DNA from: Blastobasis lacticolella | Taxonomy: Eukaryota; Arthropoda; Insecta; Lepidoptera; Blastobasidae | Reading direction: 5' to 3' | NCBI GenBank assembly: GCA_905147135.1 | Contig: LR990051.1 | Coordinates: 1,493,001 to 1,557,000 of the forward strand | Length of the DNA stretch: 64,000 nucleotides | Shown: piece by piece, positions 19,388-30,407 of the stretch | Layout of the letters: each line of letters begins with the position of its first letter | Position numbering within the stretch: position 1 is the stretch's first letter | Position numbers and translations under genes: made by a program | The notes under the pieces: model-generated | The model's database searches: none | What the model saw: only the letters and a program-made list of their open reading frames with translations | Told to the model about the DNA's origin: nothing

Positions 19388-20455
19388 GCAGTGTCGGTGA
19401 GCGGTACATTATTTTCCCATTTCGTCAACAAATATTTACTTAAGTCATCAGAAAAGAGCCAGTGTACCAAAATATCCTGTAAGTACAGGTTTCGACGCCC
19501 TCCGTGGCCGTGTTAGCCGTGTGGTGTCCGGAAGAGTAGAATAGCTCCAACCCCTTACACTCTTGGGGTCGTACAAGGCGACTAATGTTTTCGAGGCAAA
19601 AGATTTAGTCTCCGTTGACTGGAAAATGGGCAGCAGCATTTTCCACTGTCATATTTATAGCACTGCGATCTCCAACCCGTCTACAAAACGTTGATATTAT
19701 GGCAATTTCCTCCCTTTTCGTGGGAGAGGCCCTAAGTCCTGCAGTGGACTGTTACGGTCGGTGATGATGATCTATTTCGAAACAACTAATTTTCAGAGTC
19801 TATTACAAAATCGATACACTAGGTACCACTTCAGCTCACTAAGTGAACTGAAGATAGACGGAAAAAACGTCAAAATATTACGGCGCTTGGTTTTTATAGG
19901 ACACATTATCTTATGGTCCTAAAAGGGTATACACCAGGGAGTAACAACCTTTTTATGCTAATGTGCTTTTTGCAAGGAAAACATTTCCTTCGCTCGTCAT
20001 TTTGGCGTTAATATTTCAAAGAGACATGGCTTCATTTCCGGTAACCTAAACACTATTTGGGGAAATATGCTAAGAATAAGAGGCAAATAATTTGCAATAT
20101 TAACTTCAGCATCGAAAATAAATAATTCCGAATTATGTACATTCGTTGAAGGGAAAAATCTTAAGGCAACTTACATATTTGGACGACTGAAAGTATAAGC
20201 ATTATTCAATATAATCTGGTCAGGGTTCCCTGTTAACAGTGTCATATATTTAAAATAAACGGCTAGGCATTTGACCGCCACCTCACCTGATGGGTTGGGA
20301 CGAGGCCGAAGGTGGAGCATGCCCATCTAGAAACAGCCTAGTCACTCTGGCCTTGAATTATACAATATCCTCATTATCCCTTTTCGCCATTGGGAAACAC
20401 GATCCGGTCGTGGACCTTTCAGCTATCGCTAGCCGCTTAAGTTATACCTTTATAA
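19388..20455 (+). repeat. Segment Y', end of duplication copy 2
   Basis: Twin of 7706-9034 without the repeat C insertion. It contains SINE B at 19505-19771 and a minus-strand CR1 tail at 20262-20455. Confidence 0.85.
19505..19771 (+). repeat. SINE B, full length (in Y')
   Basis: Twin of 8063-8330, with GGCCGTGTTAGCCGTGTGG at the 5' end and GATGATGA at the 3' end. Confidence 0.8.
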
Positions 20456-20627
20456 TACGTACGGCTAGGCAGTTCACGTTACCAGTGAGTGTGTTCCCAG
20501 ATCATTATAATCTAGACGCCTTCAAGGCTAGAGTGAATAGGCGGTCCCTAGACAGACATACTCTATCTTCGGCCGCGTCGTGACGTACCACCAGGTGAGA
20601 TGGCGGTCAAATGCCTGGCTAGACAAA
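20262..20627. repeat. Two CR1 LINE 3' ends facing each other
   Basis: 20262-20455 is a minus-strand CR1 tail. 20468-20627 is a plus-strand tail whose frame reads LPVSVFPDHYNLDAFKARVN and ends in TGA, followed by the CACCAGGTGAGATGG 3' UTR motif. The conserved LPASVFP-x-x-YNL motif matches the protein end at 39559-39972. The inner boundary coincides with the end of homology to copy 1. Confidence 0.65.
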
Positions 20628-20629
20628 AT

Positions 20630-20830
20630 TAATAAAAAACAAAATAAAAATCCAATAACGCTGAATTTATATAAGCAAATAAACAGGCTTTCAAATAAAA
20701 GGAACCGGTTTGAAATCGACTCATCCATGTGGAAGCTACAAAGCCAAAGACCACCCTTCATCCCATTTCTGTTTTTGGATCTGGGTTTAAAACTAAGAAG
20801 GGCAACGTGACGTCGAACCAAAAAGGCAGC
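20630..20830 (+). repeat. Family H copy
   Basis: CAGGCTTTCAAATAAAAGGAA and GGTTTGAAATCGACTCATCC align with family H landmarks. It lies directly after a CR1 tail. Confidence 0.4.
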
Positions 20831-21140
20831 AGCAGCCAATCCCATCGCTGCTTTTCAGACTCTTCAAGAGCTTGATGCGTATATGCGAACGAAGTACAAA
20901 TATCTTATAAAGGCTGTTTGTTCAGCAAGGTGATATATAGTCGCATCGCAAGTGTGGTGAGATAACTGTGACGTCACGATCGCGCCTCATGTTCGCAGGG
21001 GTGACATATTTCTATATGGCGGATATCTCACACGGATTTGACGTTTATATGTGAGATGTGTCGCTCTTCCTCGCCTCATGCTACGGCTGCTGGTTTAGGA
21101 ATAATACCGTGAGAGATAATTTGTTTGTGATATCTTTGTC

Positions 21141-21404
21141 GGCCGTGTGGTGTCCGGCAGAGTAGAATAGCACCAACCTCTTACACTCGTGGGTGTCGTA
21201 CAAGGCGACTAATGTTTTCAAGGCAAAAGATCTAAGCGCCTCCGTAGACTGGAAAATGGGCAGCAGCATTTTCCATTGTTATATTATAACACTGCGATCT
21301 CCAACCCGCCTGCCAAGCGTAGAGATTATGGCAATAACATCCTTTTTTGTGGGAGAGGCCCTAAGTCCTGCAGTGGACTGTTATGGGCTGTGGTGATGTG
21401 ATGA
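21141..21404 (+). repeat. SINE B, full length
   Basis: Starts GGCCGTGTGGTGTCCGGCAG and ends in a GATG-rich tail. It belongs to the same subgroup as the copy at 29646. Confidence 0.8.
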
Positions 21405-22069
21405 TATTTGTTGCATCAATATAAAACATTACACTAAATACAAATAAATACTGTTCCCCATATTCCACAACGGAATTTGTGTATACATAATGCCCGATTT
21501 ACCTTGGTCAAGTGTTTAGCGAATTTGACAAGTACAATGAGCAAGTACAGTGGTGTAAACGATGCAGACAGTAGCGAGTCCATATAGCGTACTGTACTTC
21601 TACTCTCCACTCGCCACTGTCCTTGACAGTCCAATATAATCGGACTGCGGACTTCAGTAAAGATTTGACGACCACAATATTTCTTATTATGGAGGATATA
21701 ATATTTCGAGGGATCATTCCCAGCCACTTTCATTTTAGTTTTTATTATACCACTATACTGTTTGAATATCTCCGAATGCGTGGTCCGTCAATGCTTGCTC
21801 TTCGGATAATCCGGGGTCTCGTCCGAATATATCCATGGAGCGACAGCATGTTATTGCTTTCAATCCCTGTTTTTTTAGGACTCTTTTTGGCAATGAAAGG
21901 GATCGTGGCCATATTACCTATTTGACTATCTGTGACCCGTACCCGTTAAAAATAACTATCATACAGGCTGTTAAGTTTTTTTTGTAAGAACTACTAGCCA
22001 GGCAATTTTTGCATTTGGTTTGCGGATAATAAGTTCCCAAATGAAAAATGATTTTTCTATAGAACTTAT
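21405..22069. other. No gene or recognised repeat
   Basis: Short open frames on both strands (for example 21623-21925 plus) lack domains and overlap each other. AT-rich. Confidence 0.45.
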
Positions 22070-22470
22070 CAAGATCATTCCAAAGAGCTCACCACGATGG
22101 GTTTATCTTGTTGTGTTCAGTAGTTTTAGGAACTACTGAATGCTACCTACCGTCATCCTCATCAGACTTTGAGTATTACCTAGGTGATATTCTCTAGATA
22201 TCCCCTAGAGGAATAGTACTCATTAAGAGCATTCCAAAGAGCCCAAACACGATGGCGTTATCTTATTGTGTTCATTAGTTCATAAGACCAGCACCTAACT
22301 CCATCATTAGACCAGCTCCATGGTATCATATTAATGCATTGTCCAAGTTACATAGATGTACAAAATTTTAGCTTCATTAAACACCGGGAATTGGGCCAAA
22401 TTTGGCTTGCAAGATTTGCCCCGAATATACACAGCACATACAAACACTGCAAGTTAAATAAAAGCTTGTA
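22070..22470 (-). repeat. Family I copy with internal duplication
   Basis: Inverted family I. AAGAGCTCACCACGATGG and AAGAGCCCAAACACGATGGC show a duplicated inner block. It ends near AATAAAAGCTTGTAAAAAG. Confidence 0.55.
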
Positions 22471-23555
22471 AAAAGTAGCAAATGTGTACCGCATCCGTTC
22501 CCCTAGGCGGCTGATATCCTGGACGACGTTGGCCGCTTGGTTGTCGACCGCTGATGTATTGCCCTTTTCACTAAACTTAGGAATCAGCTAAGTTCTTTCT
22601 TATGTCAATTTGGCCGTTGCTGATTGGCTAAAAATGTAAAGGTGGAATTAGAGGTCTGCGTTACGCCAGCGTGCCGCCGCCGAGTTACCGCCGCCACCAA
22701 ACCAAAACAAATTGACAAATTCGCGCAGACTTCAAAATGTTATTAAAATTCGCGCGAGAATACTGTTTTTTCTTGTTGGTTTTCGTCCCAATACCTAGCA
22801 ACTATCCGCACATTGTTGCCTAGCATCCAAGTATAAAGACTCGCTGACACATTGTGCTTATTATGCTTCAAAACTTGTTACACTGCTGTTGTCATGCACC
22901 TATAGGTAAACGAGATACTCACTAAGATTGATCATAGTGACATTTAAATATATGTCGAACATTATTTAGAAGACTTAGTAAATCTGAAACCTTTCTAGAA
23001 ACTGTGGGAATGTTGTCGTCGCAAAAGAAGTCGTCTCTAATTTTGGGGCTCATTTTCGCCAAGTGAAAGAGTTTTTTTTCTGTTGCTGGGTTAGTCTTGA
23101 CTGCGAAAAGATCGTGTTTAAATCTCGGAAAACTGATTTAAATAATTTTCATTCACCACAATTATAAACATTGCTCATAATTAGTTTGATTTAAGTACTA
23201 ATTTGATAGCAAGAGTCTAAGTTTAGTAAAAACGGCCAATAAACTGTTTCACAATGCAGTCAAAATTAAAGCCTCATGCTCCACATTTGTCTAAATGTTG
23301 TCCCCAGAAATTTCAGTTTCTTGGTAAATTCCTTCGTTTGCCTCCGAAGAGACACATTTCGGGCGACCCACCCGAAAATATACAAAGCAGCTTTTTTATA
23401 TTCGCAAGCAAACGTTCCGGGATACAACAGCTGAAGTAATTAATTGTTTAAAAAGCGACAGGCGTAAGGAACCCGGGCGGACACTTATAAAATTAGAAGA
23501 TTATCCAGTGTGCCGCGATGGGCACTTTGCTCCCTCCTCCATATAGCGCTGTATG
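22471..23555. other. Unassigned interval
   Basis: Includes a GC-richer patch (22650-22700, repeated CCGCCGCC). A frame from 23254 has cysteines (SKCCPQKF) but no complete domain. No neighbour supports a gene. Confidence 0.4.
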
Positions 23556-23765
23556 TCTTTGGACATGACGTTTTTTTGCTGTTGTAGGGTGGACTCAGCG
23601 ATGTCAATCCATCGCTTCTGAGGTCGCCCATAGGGCCTCTTTCCTGATACCGGCAGATTCAGGCACCTATTTCCCACATACCTACACCTGAGCCTTACGC
23701 AACACGTGACAAAACCAGCGCAGACGAGCCTCCTCGATCTTATCTGCGATATCCCTCGCCAAGGC
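23556..23765 (-). pseudogene. LINE reverse-transcriptase C-terminal fragment
   Basis: The minus strand reads DKIEEARLRWFCHVLRKAQ and, in another frame, RPYGRPQKRWIDIAESTL. The order KIxExRLRWxGHVxR followed by GRPxKRWxD is the conserved end of RTE/L2-like LINE proteins. A related piece lies at 27990-28292. Confidence 0.65.
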
Positions 23766-25107
23766 TAATTATCTTCAGTGTCAGTGTAATATTGTAGTAT
23801 GAACAACATAATAGGACTTAATATGTAGAATGAATTCGATTTACGTACGACCCGTTAAGGAAAGGATTGGTCAGACTCTGATTCGTCTGTCAGCAGGGCG
23901 ATCACGAGCAGATGAGGTTGGCTTGCTATGGTGAGAGGGTCCCACAAACTAGCATTCTTAAGTCTGTCGCATCAAATAATGATAGTTTACAAACTATTAA
24001 TCTAACTAAATTATCAGGTAAAACGAATTGTTGCCTGTACATAACCTTGTGACATACATTGCCAGTTTAGTAGGGTAATAATGTGCTTTGGTTGGGAAAA
24101 ATATTCCTATTTAGTACAAAACTAGTTACGTGTAAGTAATGTTCCTCTGACATAATCAATGGCCGAAAAAGTACGTCAAGCCTGAGGATTCTGCCTGCAT
24201 TAGTAGATACTTAAAATTATATAAATGTAGGTAGCCTGTGACTTCGTCCGCGTGGAAATAGTTTTTATGACAATTTAGTTTTTGCATTGAATGAATACTA
24301 GTACTACGGGGAGGTCAAGCTGTATCTCTGGTTCTTCCAGTACCATGGACTTTAATCTGCCAAACTATTAAAACCGAATCAAAGTCCGGTCAGTACTATT
24401 TGCGTGATGCGCGAACAGACAGACAAACAAATACAAACATCTTCATACAAATATCTTCAATATACAAACACGGCTTTTTTACAGTTAATAATAGTATACA
24501 TAGATAAGGCATTTTTTCTTAGCCCTCACAGCGACTATACCTGTGGTTCTACATTTCTGATATTTAGGTATATCTAATATTATGGACGACAGCTACCGCT
24601 TACTATCACATAATTCGCCGCCGCCGAACATCGTTCGCCGCCGAATAATATGAAAAAATTAATAGTATTTTCACGCGTCTAAGAGCAAAATCTACTTGAA
24701 GCGCTTTTTCGGCTAAGAGTTCAGTTTCAGCGTCGGCGCTCCGAGTTTTCCATTAGACGCGCCTTCGTCAACGATAATTGTTATTTGAGCTGGGCTCCTT
24801 TTTTAATAAGCTCTAGTGGCATTATATAGGACCTCTGGGGGCGGTTAAACTTTTCCTCGTTTTCGTATCAAAGTTACTCGTGTCTCTAGATTACAGTAAG
24901 AGTTATGATAATTAAAGATTGCTGGCTCTACTCCGGATGAAAATATCGCAAGTTCAATTTTGAGTATTTATTTAATGAATCTGTTAAAAAGCTGTGTCCG
25001 CACCTTGAAGATATTTCAGGAAAAATAATCGGGGTAGGATATTGAGACGTAGGTTCGCCCAAAATAGTTAATTGTTATACAAGAGAGCAAATTATTTTTT
25101 GCTGCGA
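23766..25107. other. No gene
   Basis: Mostly unassigned. 24228-24490 has the GCCTGTGACTTCGTCCGCGT motif common in lepidopteran dispersed repeats. Short GCCGCCG runs occur near 24615. Confidence 0.4.
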
Positions 25108-25498
25108 GTCATCGTCATCATCTTGGCGTTAATGTCCCGGTTGTACTCTCGCGTACGAGAGCCCGGGGTCCGCCTTGACAATGATTTGGCAGGTCAGGTT
25201 AATACAGTGCCATCTGACCTCCACGACCCTGCTACAAGGGGAATAAGACTATATTGGATCATAGTTACACATTCAGTCACCTGACTGAACCTGAATGTGC
25301 AGGTTTCGACACCATGTTTTCCCTCACCGTTAGAGCATCGGTTAGTATTCAACTAATTTACATACATGTGTAATAGTAGCCGCGATAGTTTAAAACATTA
25401 TGTAATGTACATAACTCAGAAAAGAGTCTTTGGTATATGGCCGCAGCGGGATTCGAACCCGGTACCGCTCTAACTGCTCGGCCGAGTGCCGAATTTAA
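25108..25498 (-). repeat. SINE A, full length with internal changes
   Basis: Tail at 25110 (TCATCTTGGCGTTAATGTCC), head near 25450-25498 (GGGATTCGAACCCGG, TGCTCGGCCGAG). A roughly 35-bp foreign stretch interrupts the body at about 25360-25400. Confidence 0.75.
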
Positions 25499-26428
25499 AT
25501 CACGATCTAGCAAGGTAGTCTAGAATAGAATTTAAAAAAATCTAATATCTCTCTGTATGTACTCTGTACCTAGTGATTTAGAAGCACGACTCATAAAATA
25601 TTTGACCTCTCCTGATGTCCGAGATAACCACAAATAATATGGTAAAAACATTTTTATGAGAACCTATCTAAACCTATCTAATGAGAGTATTAATCTTCCC
25701 TAGTATTTATTTTAAACGTGATGTCTTTAATGTAGTAGTATTTAACCACCCGGTAGCACCATCTATCGTCTACGTTACGTACCTTCATAGACTGTAGGGA
25801 TTTGATAGTGCACACAGCACAGCGTTCCAAGCAGACAAAGTCGCAATCAAAATCTAGAACCTATACAAAGAGTTTACAAACCCACCCCTTTGTTCATCGC
25901 CAAGCGATGTTCAAGACACACTCGTTCGTTGTACGAAATACATTTCCATAATACAATGTTAACGTTGTTATTCTAAATAATTAATCATAATCATGGAAAG
26001 TGAAATGCTAATCCTGCACGCTTCATGAAATTCAGGAAAGCTGAGTGAAGTTATAACACATTGCGGTGTCTTGTAAACGAGATTGTAAGGAATGGATCGC
26101 TATTCTGTGGAAAATACGGCACGATTTTTATTAAAGTCTCCGAGACAGTTTTTGGGTTCTTTCAAGATGAAATTATAAATTAGAAGCTATTTACGTATGT
26201 AAAGGAATTAGTGTGGGCTGAACGATTTGCAAGTTGTAAAGAGCTTGGTGTTTGTTGAATTAAAGTGTCTAGTAGGTATTAGAATTAAAAAACCGACAAG
26301 TGCAAGTTTGTCTGTCGACTCGTGCGTGATGGATTCTGATAGGTCTTATAATAATAGCAGCATGAGCTATTTCCGAACCGCATAACATAGGTAAGTTTTC
26401 TTGTAACGGTTTTTACAAATATGACAAA
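25499..26428. other. No gene or recognised repeat
   Basis: AT-rich single-copy sequence. No domain-bearing frame. Confidence 0.5.
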
Positions 26429-26447
26429 TACTGGAATAGTTAGGGAT

Positions 26448-26807
26448 GTGAGAGCGTCGGTGGCCGAGCGGTTAGAGTATACGACTCGTAAGCCAGAGGT
26501 GCCGGGTTCGAATCCCTCTCCGGCCATGTACCAATGACTGTTTTCTGAGTTATGTACATTAGTTGAATACTAACCGATGCTCTTACGGTGAGGGAAAACA
26601 TCGTGATGAAACCTGCACATTCAGGCGACTGGATGTGTAACCATGATGCAATCTGGTCAGGTTCCCCTGGTAGCAGGGTCATGGAGGTCAGATGTCAGTC
26701 GCTCCACTGTAATTACCTGCCAAATCCTGGATCATGGTCAAGGTGGACCCCGGGCCCTCATGCGCGAGAGCACAACCGGGACATTAACGCCAAGATGATT
26801 GACTATT
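26448..26807 (+). mobile_element. SINE A, best full-length copy
   Basis: A 360-bp element with a perfect 19-bp target duplication TACTGGAATAGTTAGGGAT (26429-26447 and 26808-26826). The tRNA-like head has A box TGGCCGAGCGG at 26461-26471 and B box GGTTCGAATCC at 26505-26515, the RNA polymerase III promoter. The anticodon-like triplet is CGT. The body includes TGTACATTAGTTGAATACTA and the tail ends GCCAAGATGATTGA. This is a good reference for the family. Confidence 0.92.
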
Positions 26808-26826
26808 TACTGGAATAGTTAGGGAT

Positions 26827-27989
26827 ACCGCTATATTTTTCCAGTAAAATATCTATAGCCAAATCTTGACTAACATGAATAAAATTATTTCAGAATATCA
26901 GCTTAGCAAACTTCGTTGATAAGGTGGTGGGCGGGAAGTGCGGGGTTGTCTATTTTTGTCTTTCGTTTCTTAAATAAATTCTTAAGAGCTTAAGATTATA
27001 TTAAAAAGACTATATAAAATTATACAGCCGGACAAAAAGCGGCCACAATCCCATCTTTTCTTCCTTAGCACTTCATCGAACAAAACCCATTTCTCGCTAC
27101 CTTAATTAAACGCATTGTTATCTCCTATTCAATATTCAGAACAACGAGTTGCCATTTAATTTGAATTATTGCCCATAGCGAGGCTATATTCATTCGTGGC
27201 AACGCAATTCCTGCGGCCGAATGCCACTGCAGCGGGGCTCACGTCCGCGGACTAATGCCCGTTGCTTTGTCTGAATAATGAGCCTGCAAGGCACAGGAAC
27301 CGTACAATTAATTTGGGAGCGGCACTCCCTCTCTCTTGCGAAAGTTTGTGTCGCCGCATAAAGTTTTTCGGGAGAGAATTGCAGCCAGTTCGCTTTTTCA
27401 TGCGTAGTTTATAATGCTCTGTGAGAAATTAGTGATGACATGGAGTGAATTACCACTCATATTTAGGTTCCGTGTAACAAATATGTTGAACCGGTGTATT
27501 GTCATTTTGATGCTGGCTTACGTCGTTCTAAATACGTATATATACACGATATAACTTTTTCGCTGCTAATTATGGAGATAAATTGTAATTTGATTGACAG
27601 CAAACGACAAGAATGCATGAACTGGGTTCATTCTCGTTGTCCAAAAAATATTAACCACAGACAACGACAACAACGGCAATTTTAATATCGTTGTCCCCCA
27701 AATGCTAATACTAATTACTTTTTTTTGGAAAACTTTAATGCCATTGTGCTAGGCTGTATAAACTGAGTTACAATTACATTCTTTGCGTAATTAAATTAAA
27801 CAACAATCGAGTTATTTCTAATCTTAAGAGCACTTACGTTTTCTTAATATAAATAATTATATTTAAACTAAAATCGACATTATTTGTGATATAATAAAAT
27901 ATATATTTTTTTAACATTTGTTCATCATCCGCTTTCAGGCGGGCCGTAAGCTTGTTTGCCACCTTAGTGGTATAAAAATAACATTTTTC
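26827..27989. other. Single-copy interval with GC-rich core
   Basis: 27180-27380 is GC-rich and repeat-free (GCGGCCGAATGCCACTGCAG, GTCCGCGGACTAATG). No gene seen. Possible conserved non-coding segment. Confidence 0.35.
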
Positions 27990-28292
27990 TCTACTTTGCC
28001 CGGCCATCCTCGCGTCGTAAGCCATTGGCTTTCGCACCTGACTCAGAGGTGGCAATCCATGGGTTCTTGAGCCGCCCACGGGGTCTCTTCTCTAATATCG
28101 GCAGGTTCAGGCATATTTTCCCCTAGTATCCACGGGTTTACGCAACACGTGATTATATTTTTAACTATAAGACGCTATAACTTTTGTTAGTGTAAGTCTT
28201 GTTGGTCGTCCTAAATAAATAAATAAATACCAGCGCAGGCGAGCCCCCTCGACCTTATTCGCGGTATAGGTCCATCGGTGCTATAGACTTTG
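27990..28292 (-). pseudogene. LINE RT C-terminal fragment with later insertion
   Basis: Related to 23556-23765. The shared AACACGTGA motif is followed in 23700 by CAAAACCAGCGCAG. Here about 80 bp ending in (AAAT)n lies between them (about 28150-28228). Too decayed to translate fully. Confidence 0.55.
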
Positions 28293-29144
28293 GGGTACCA
28301 GCCATCGGGCACATGACATTCAAAATAGAGCAGTAAACCCTTCTTTTTCTGTTTATCTACAAAAATATTAAAATTACATTGAACCGATCGATATTGATAT
28401 TTTTTTGGTCTTTGAATCCCCATGAACTTATTTTAACGCTTTAGTAGTGACATTGTATATTCCTCCATTTTCCTGTTTAAACCGACTAATTTTAGAAGGT
28501 ATACAAGGACGAAGACGGTGGTAAATTCTTTAGGCTATTTAATAATGTCGAGGTAGATTTCCTTTTCTTTCGTCCATTATTGCCAGTAAAATAACTTTAG
28601 TATACTCATTTTTCCGCAACCTGTCAAAGTAACCTAAGTCCCTGGTCGACCTATACATGCCATTAAAATATTGAAAACCTTCATGGTTATGTAATATCAA
28701 AGACTTCTATTTATAGTGTCTAATCATAGTCAGCTATAGCATCTAATAACAACTTCAATAATTCATTAGTTGGCAATTCAACAACTCAGAAGGTAAGTAC
28801 ATACCCCAAGACCATCTCGAGAAGGGAACTTGGGATTTTCCAGCGAAGCCTAAACTCCAAAGTGGTAGGTAACAAAATTATGCAACTTCGTCTCCATTAT
28901 TGCTGAATGAAACGTTCTCAGGTTATTGTTCAGTGTAAACTTCGCTAATTTGTAGTCAAACAATGCTGAGGCAAACGCTTTTATTGTTCTTTGTATGCTT
29001 TCGTTCTTAGGAAACAGTTTAATAATTTCGTTTGCGCACAATAATTAACCGCGCTTTGATTTTCTCAAAAACAATAGAAACAATAATAAAAGTATCCACG
29101 ACAGCAATGGGGTTATTCTGCTTTCCTGCTCTTTATCAATCATA
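28293..29144. other. No gene or recognised repeat
   Basis: AT-rich. The short frames carry no domain. Confidence 0.45.
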
Positions 29145-29585
29145 TCGGCCGAAAGACTGCTGCGGCTTATGCCTCCCCTAGAGATCTCCACAAAGGCTGG
29201 TCTTGTGCTTTCCGCATCCAGTTGGTGCCTGCGATTTTGACCAGGTCCTTAGTCCACCTTGTGGGACGCGTATCCACTCTGCCTGCTACGTATCAATACA
29301 TTATTATTATACTAATACTATAAAATCTCTATGAACTCTGGCTTCCTGTCTGCTACGCTTATGCATTTTATTGGAAGACTTCGATATTATGAAAAGGCTT
29401 GCTTTTAGACGTACCGGACGCAGTAGGTCTCCAACAGGGTGGACCAACAACCTGATAAACATCGTAGGTACAAACTGGATGCGATGAAGACTCAGCACCG
29501 GCCTTTGTGGAGATATCTGGGGGAGGACTGCCCAGCAGTGGGCGTCTTTCGGCTGATATGATAATGATGATGATGATGCTTTTAG
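29145..29585. pseudogene. Inverted pair of RTE-like LINE 3' ends
   Basis: 29145-29290 (minus) and 29395-29585 (plus) both encode the same protein end, including RxTRWTxxLxxIxGTNWMR. Both end in CAGTGGGCGTCTTTCGGCTG-type 3' UTR, and the plus copy is followed by (GAT)n. Frameshifts are present in both, and about 100 bp separates them. Confidence 0.6.
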
Positions 29586-29645
29586 AGATGGCGTAGCGGC
29601 ATAACGCCTAATTTAGAAATCAAAATGGTTATGCCATTATTGAAA

Positions 29646-29925
29646 TGTGTGGTGTCCGCAGGCCGTGTGGTGTCCGGCAGAGTAGAATAGCACCAACCCC
29701 TTACACTTATGGGTGTCGTACAAGGCGACTAATGTTTTCGAGGTAAAAGATCAAGAGTCTCCGTAGTCTGGAAAATGGGCAGCAGCATTTTCCATTGTTA
29801 TATTTAAACACTGCGATCTCCAACCCGCCTGCCAAGCGTGGAGATTATGGCAATAACCTCCCCTTTCGTGGGAGAGGCCTAAGTCCTGCAGTGGACTGTT
29901 ACGGGCTGTGATGATGATGATGATT
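29646..29925 (+). repeat. SINE B, full length with doubled 5' end
   Basis: The start GTGTGGTGTCCGCAGG runs into GGCCGTGTGGTGTCCGGC, so the first ~15 bp are present twice. The 3' tail is (GAT)5-like. Confidence 0.8.
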
Positions 29926-30407
29926 ATTGAAATGCAACCTAATTTACTTATCCACACGACTATATTTAGCACAACTAAGTTTCCGTAGCAGCATCTATAG
30001 TACACTAATAGCACAGTAGCCCCCACTCAAGCAATACACAGTTCGTGTAGGATTATCAAGTTCAGAAATGGCATTGCCGTGTTTGTTTCAGTTCCGGGGA
30101 TCAGAACTTCTGACTTCCTGCTTCCAAATCTGTAGAGTGTGCTGCGTTAACCGTGTCGTGTTTGTTTCGGATTTAATGCTTATTTATAGGATGCAAAGTT
30201 CAATTTTGCATGAGCTCGTTTTGTGGGTGACAAAGTGGCGTGCCAATTTTCTCGTTTAGGCTTGCTTTGTATTTATGGAAGGTCGGTACAGTCGGGCGTC
30301 TGCATTAATGAAGAAGCGTGTGGTGTAAACGCGACTGTTCGCTGTTAATACAGACTTGCGCTCGCTAAACGCACCGTAAAAATAGTGTGTCATGTCCATT
30401 ATAGTCT
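29926..30407. other. No gene or recognised repeat
   Basis: Single-copy interval between SINE B and the long-inverted-repeat element. No supported frame. Confidence 0.45.

Noticed and set aside
20830..21140. Inverted GTGTGGTGAGATA / TATCTCACAC as a MITE
   Set aside because: The paired words are only about 10 bp, no flanking duplication is visible, and no second copy was seen, so it was not listed.
23254..23530. Possible second THAP-like protein (cysteine-rich start, later VCRDGHF-like motif)
   Set aside because: The N-terminal cysteines and the C-x-x-x-H piece lie in different frames, the THAP proline and tryptophan are not in place, and no inverted repeats flank it.
26461..26530. Functional tRNA gene
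   Set aside because: It has A and B boxes but continues into the SINE body, lacks a proper acceptor stem, and is flanked by a SINE target duplication.
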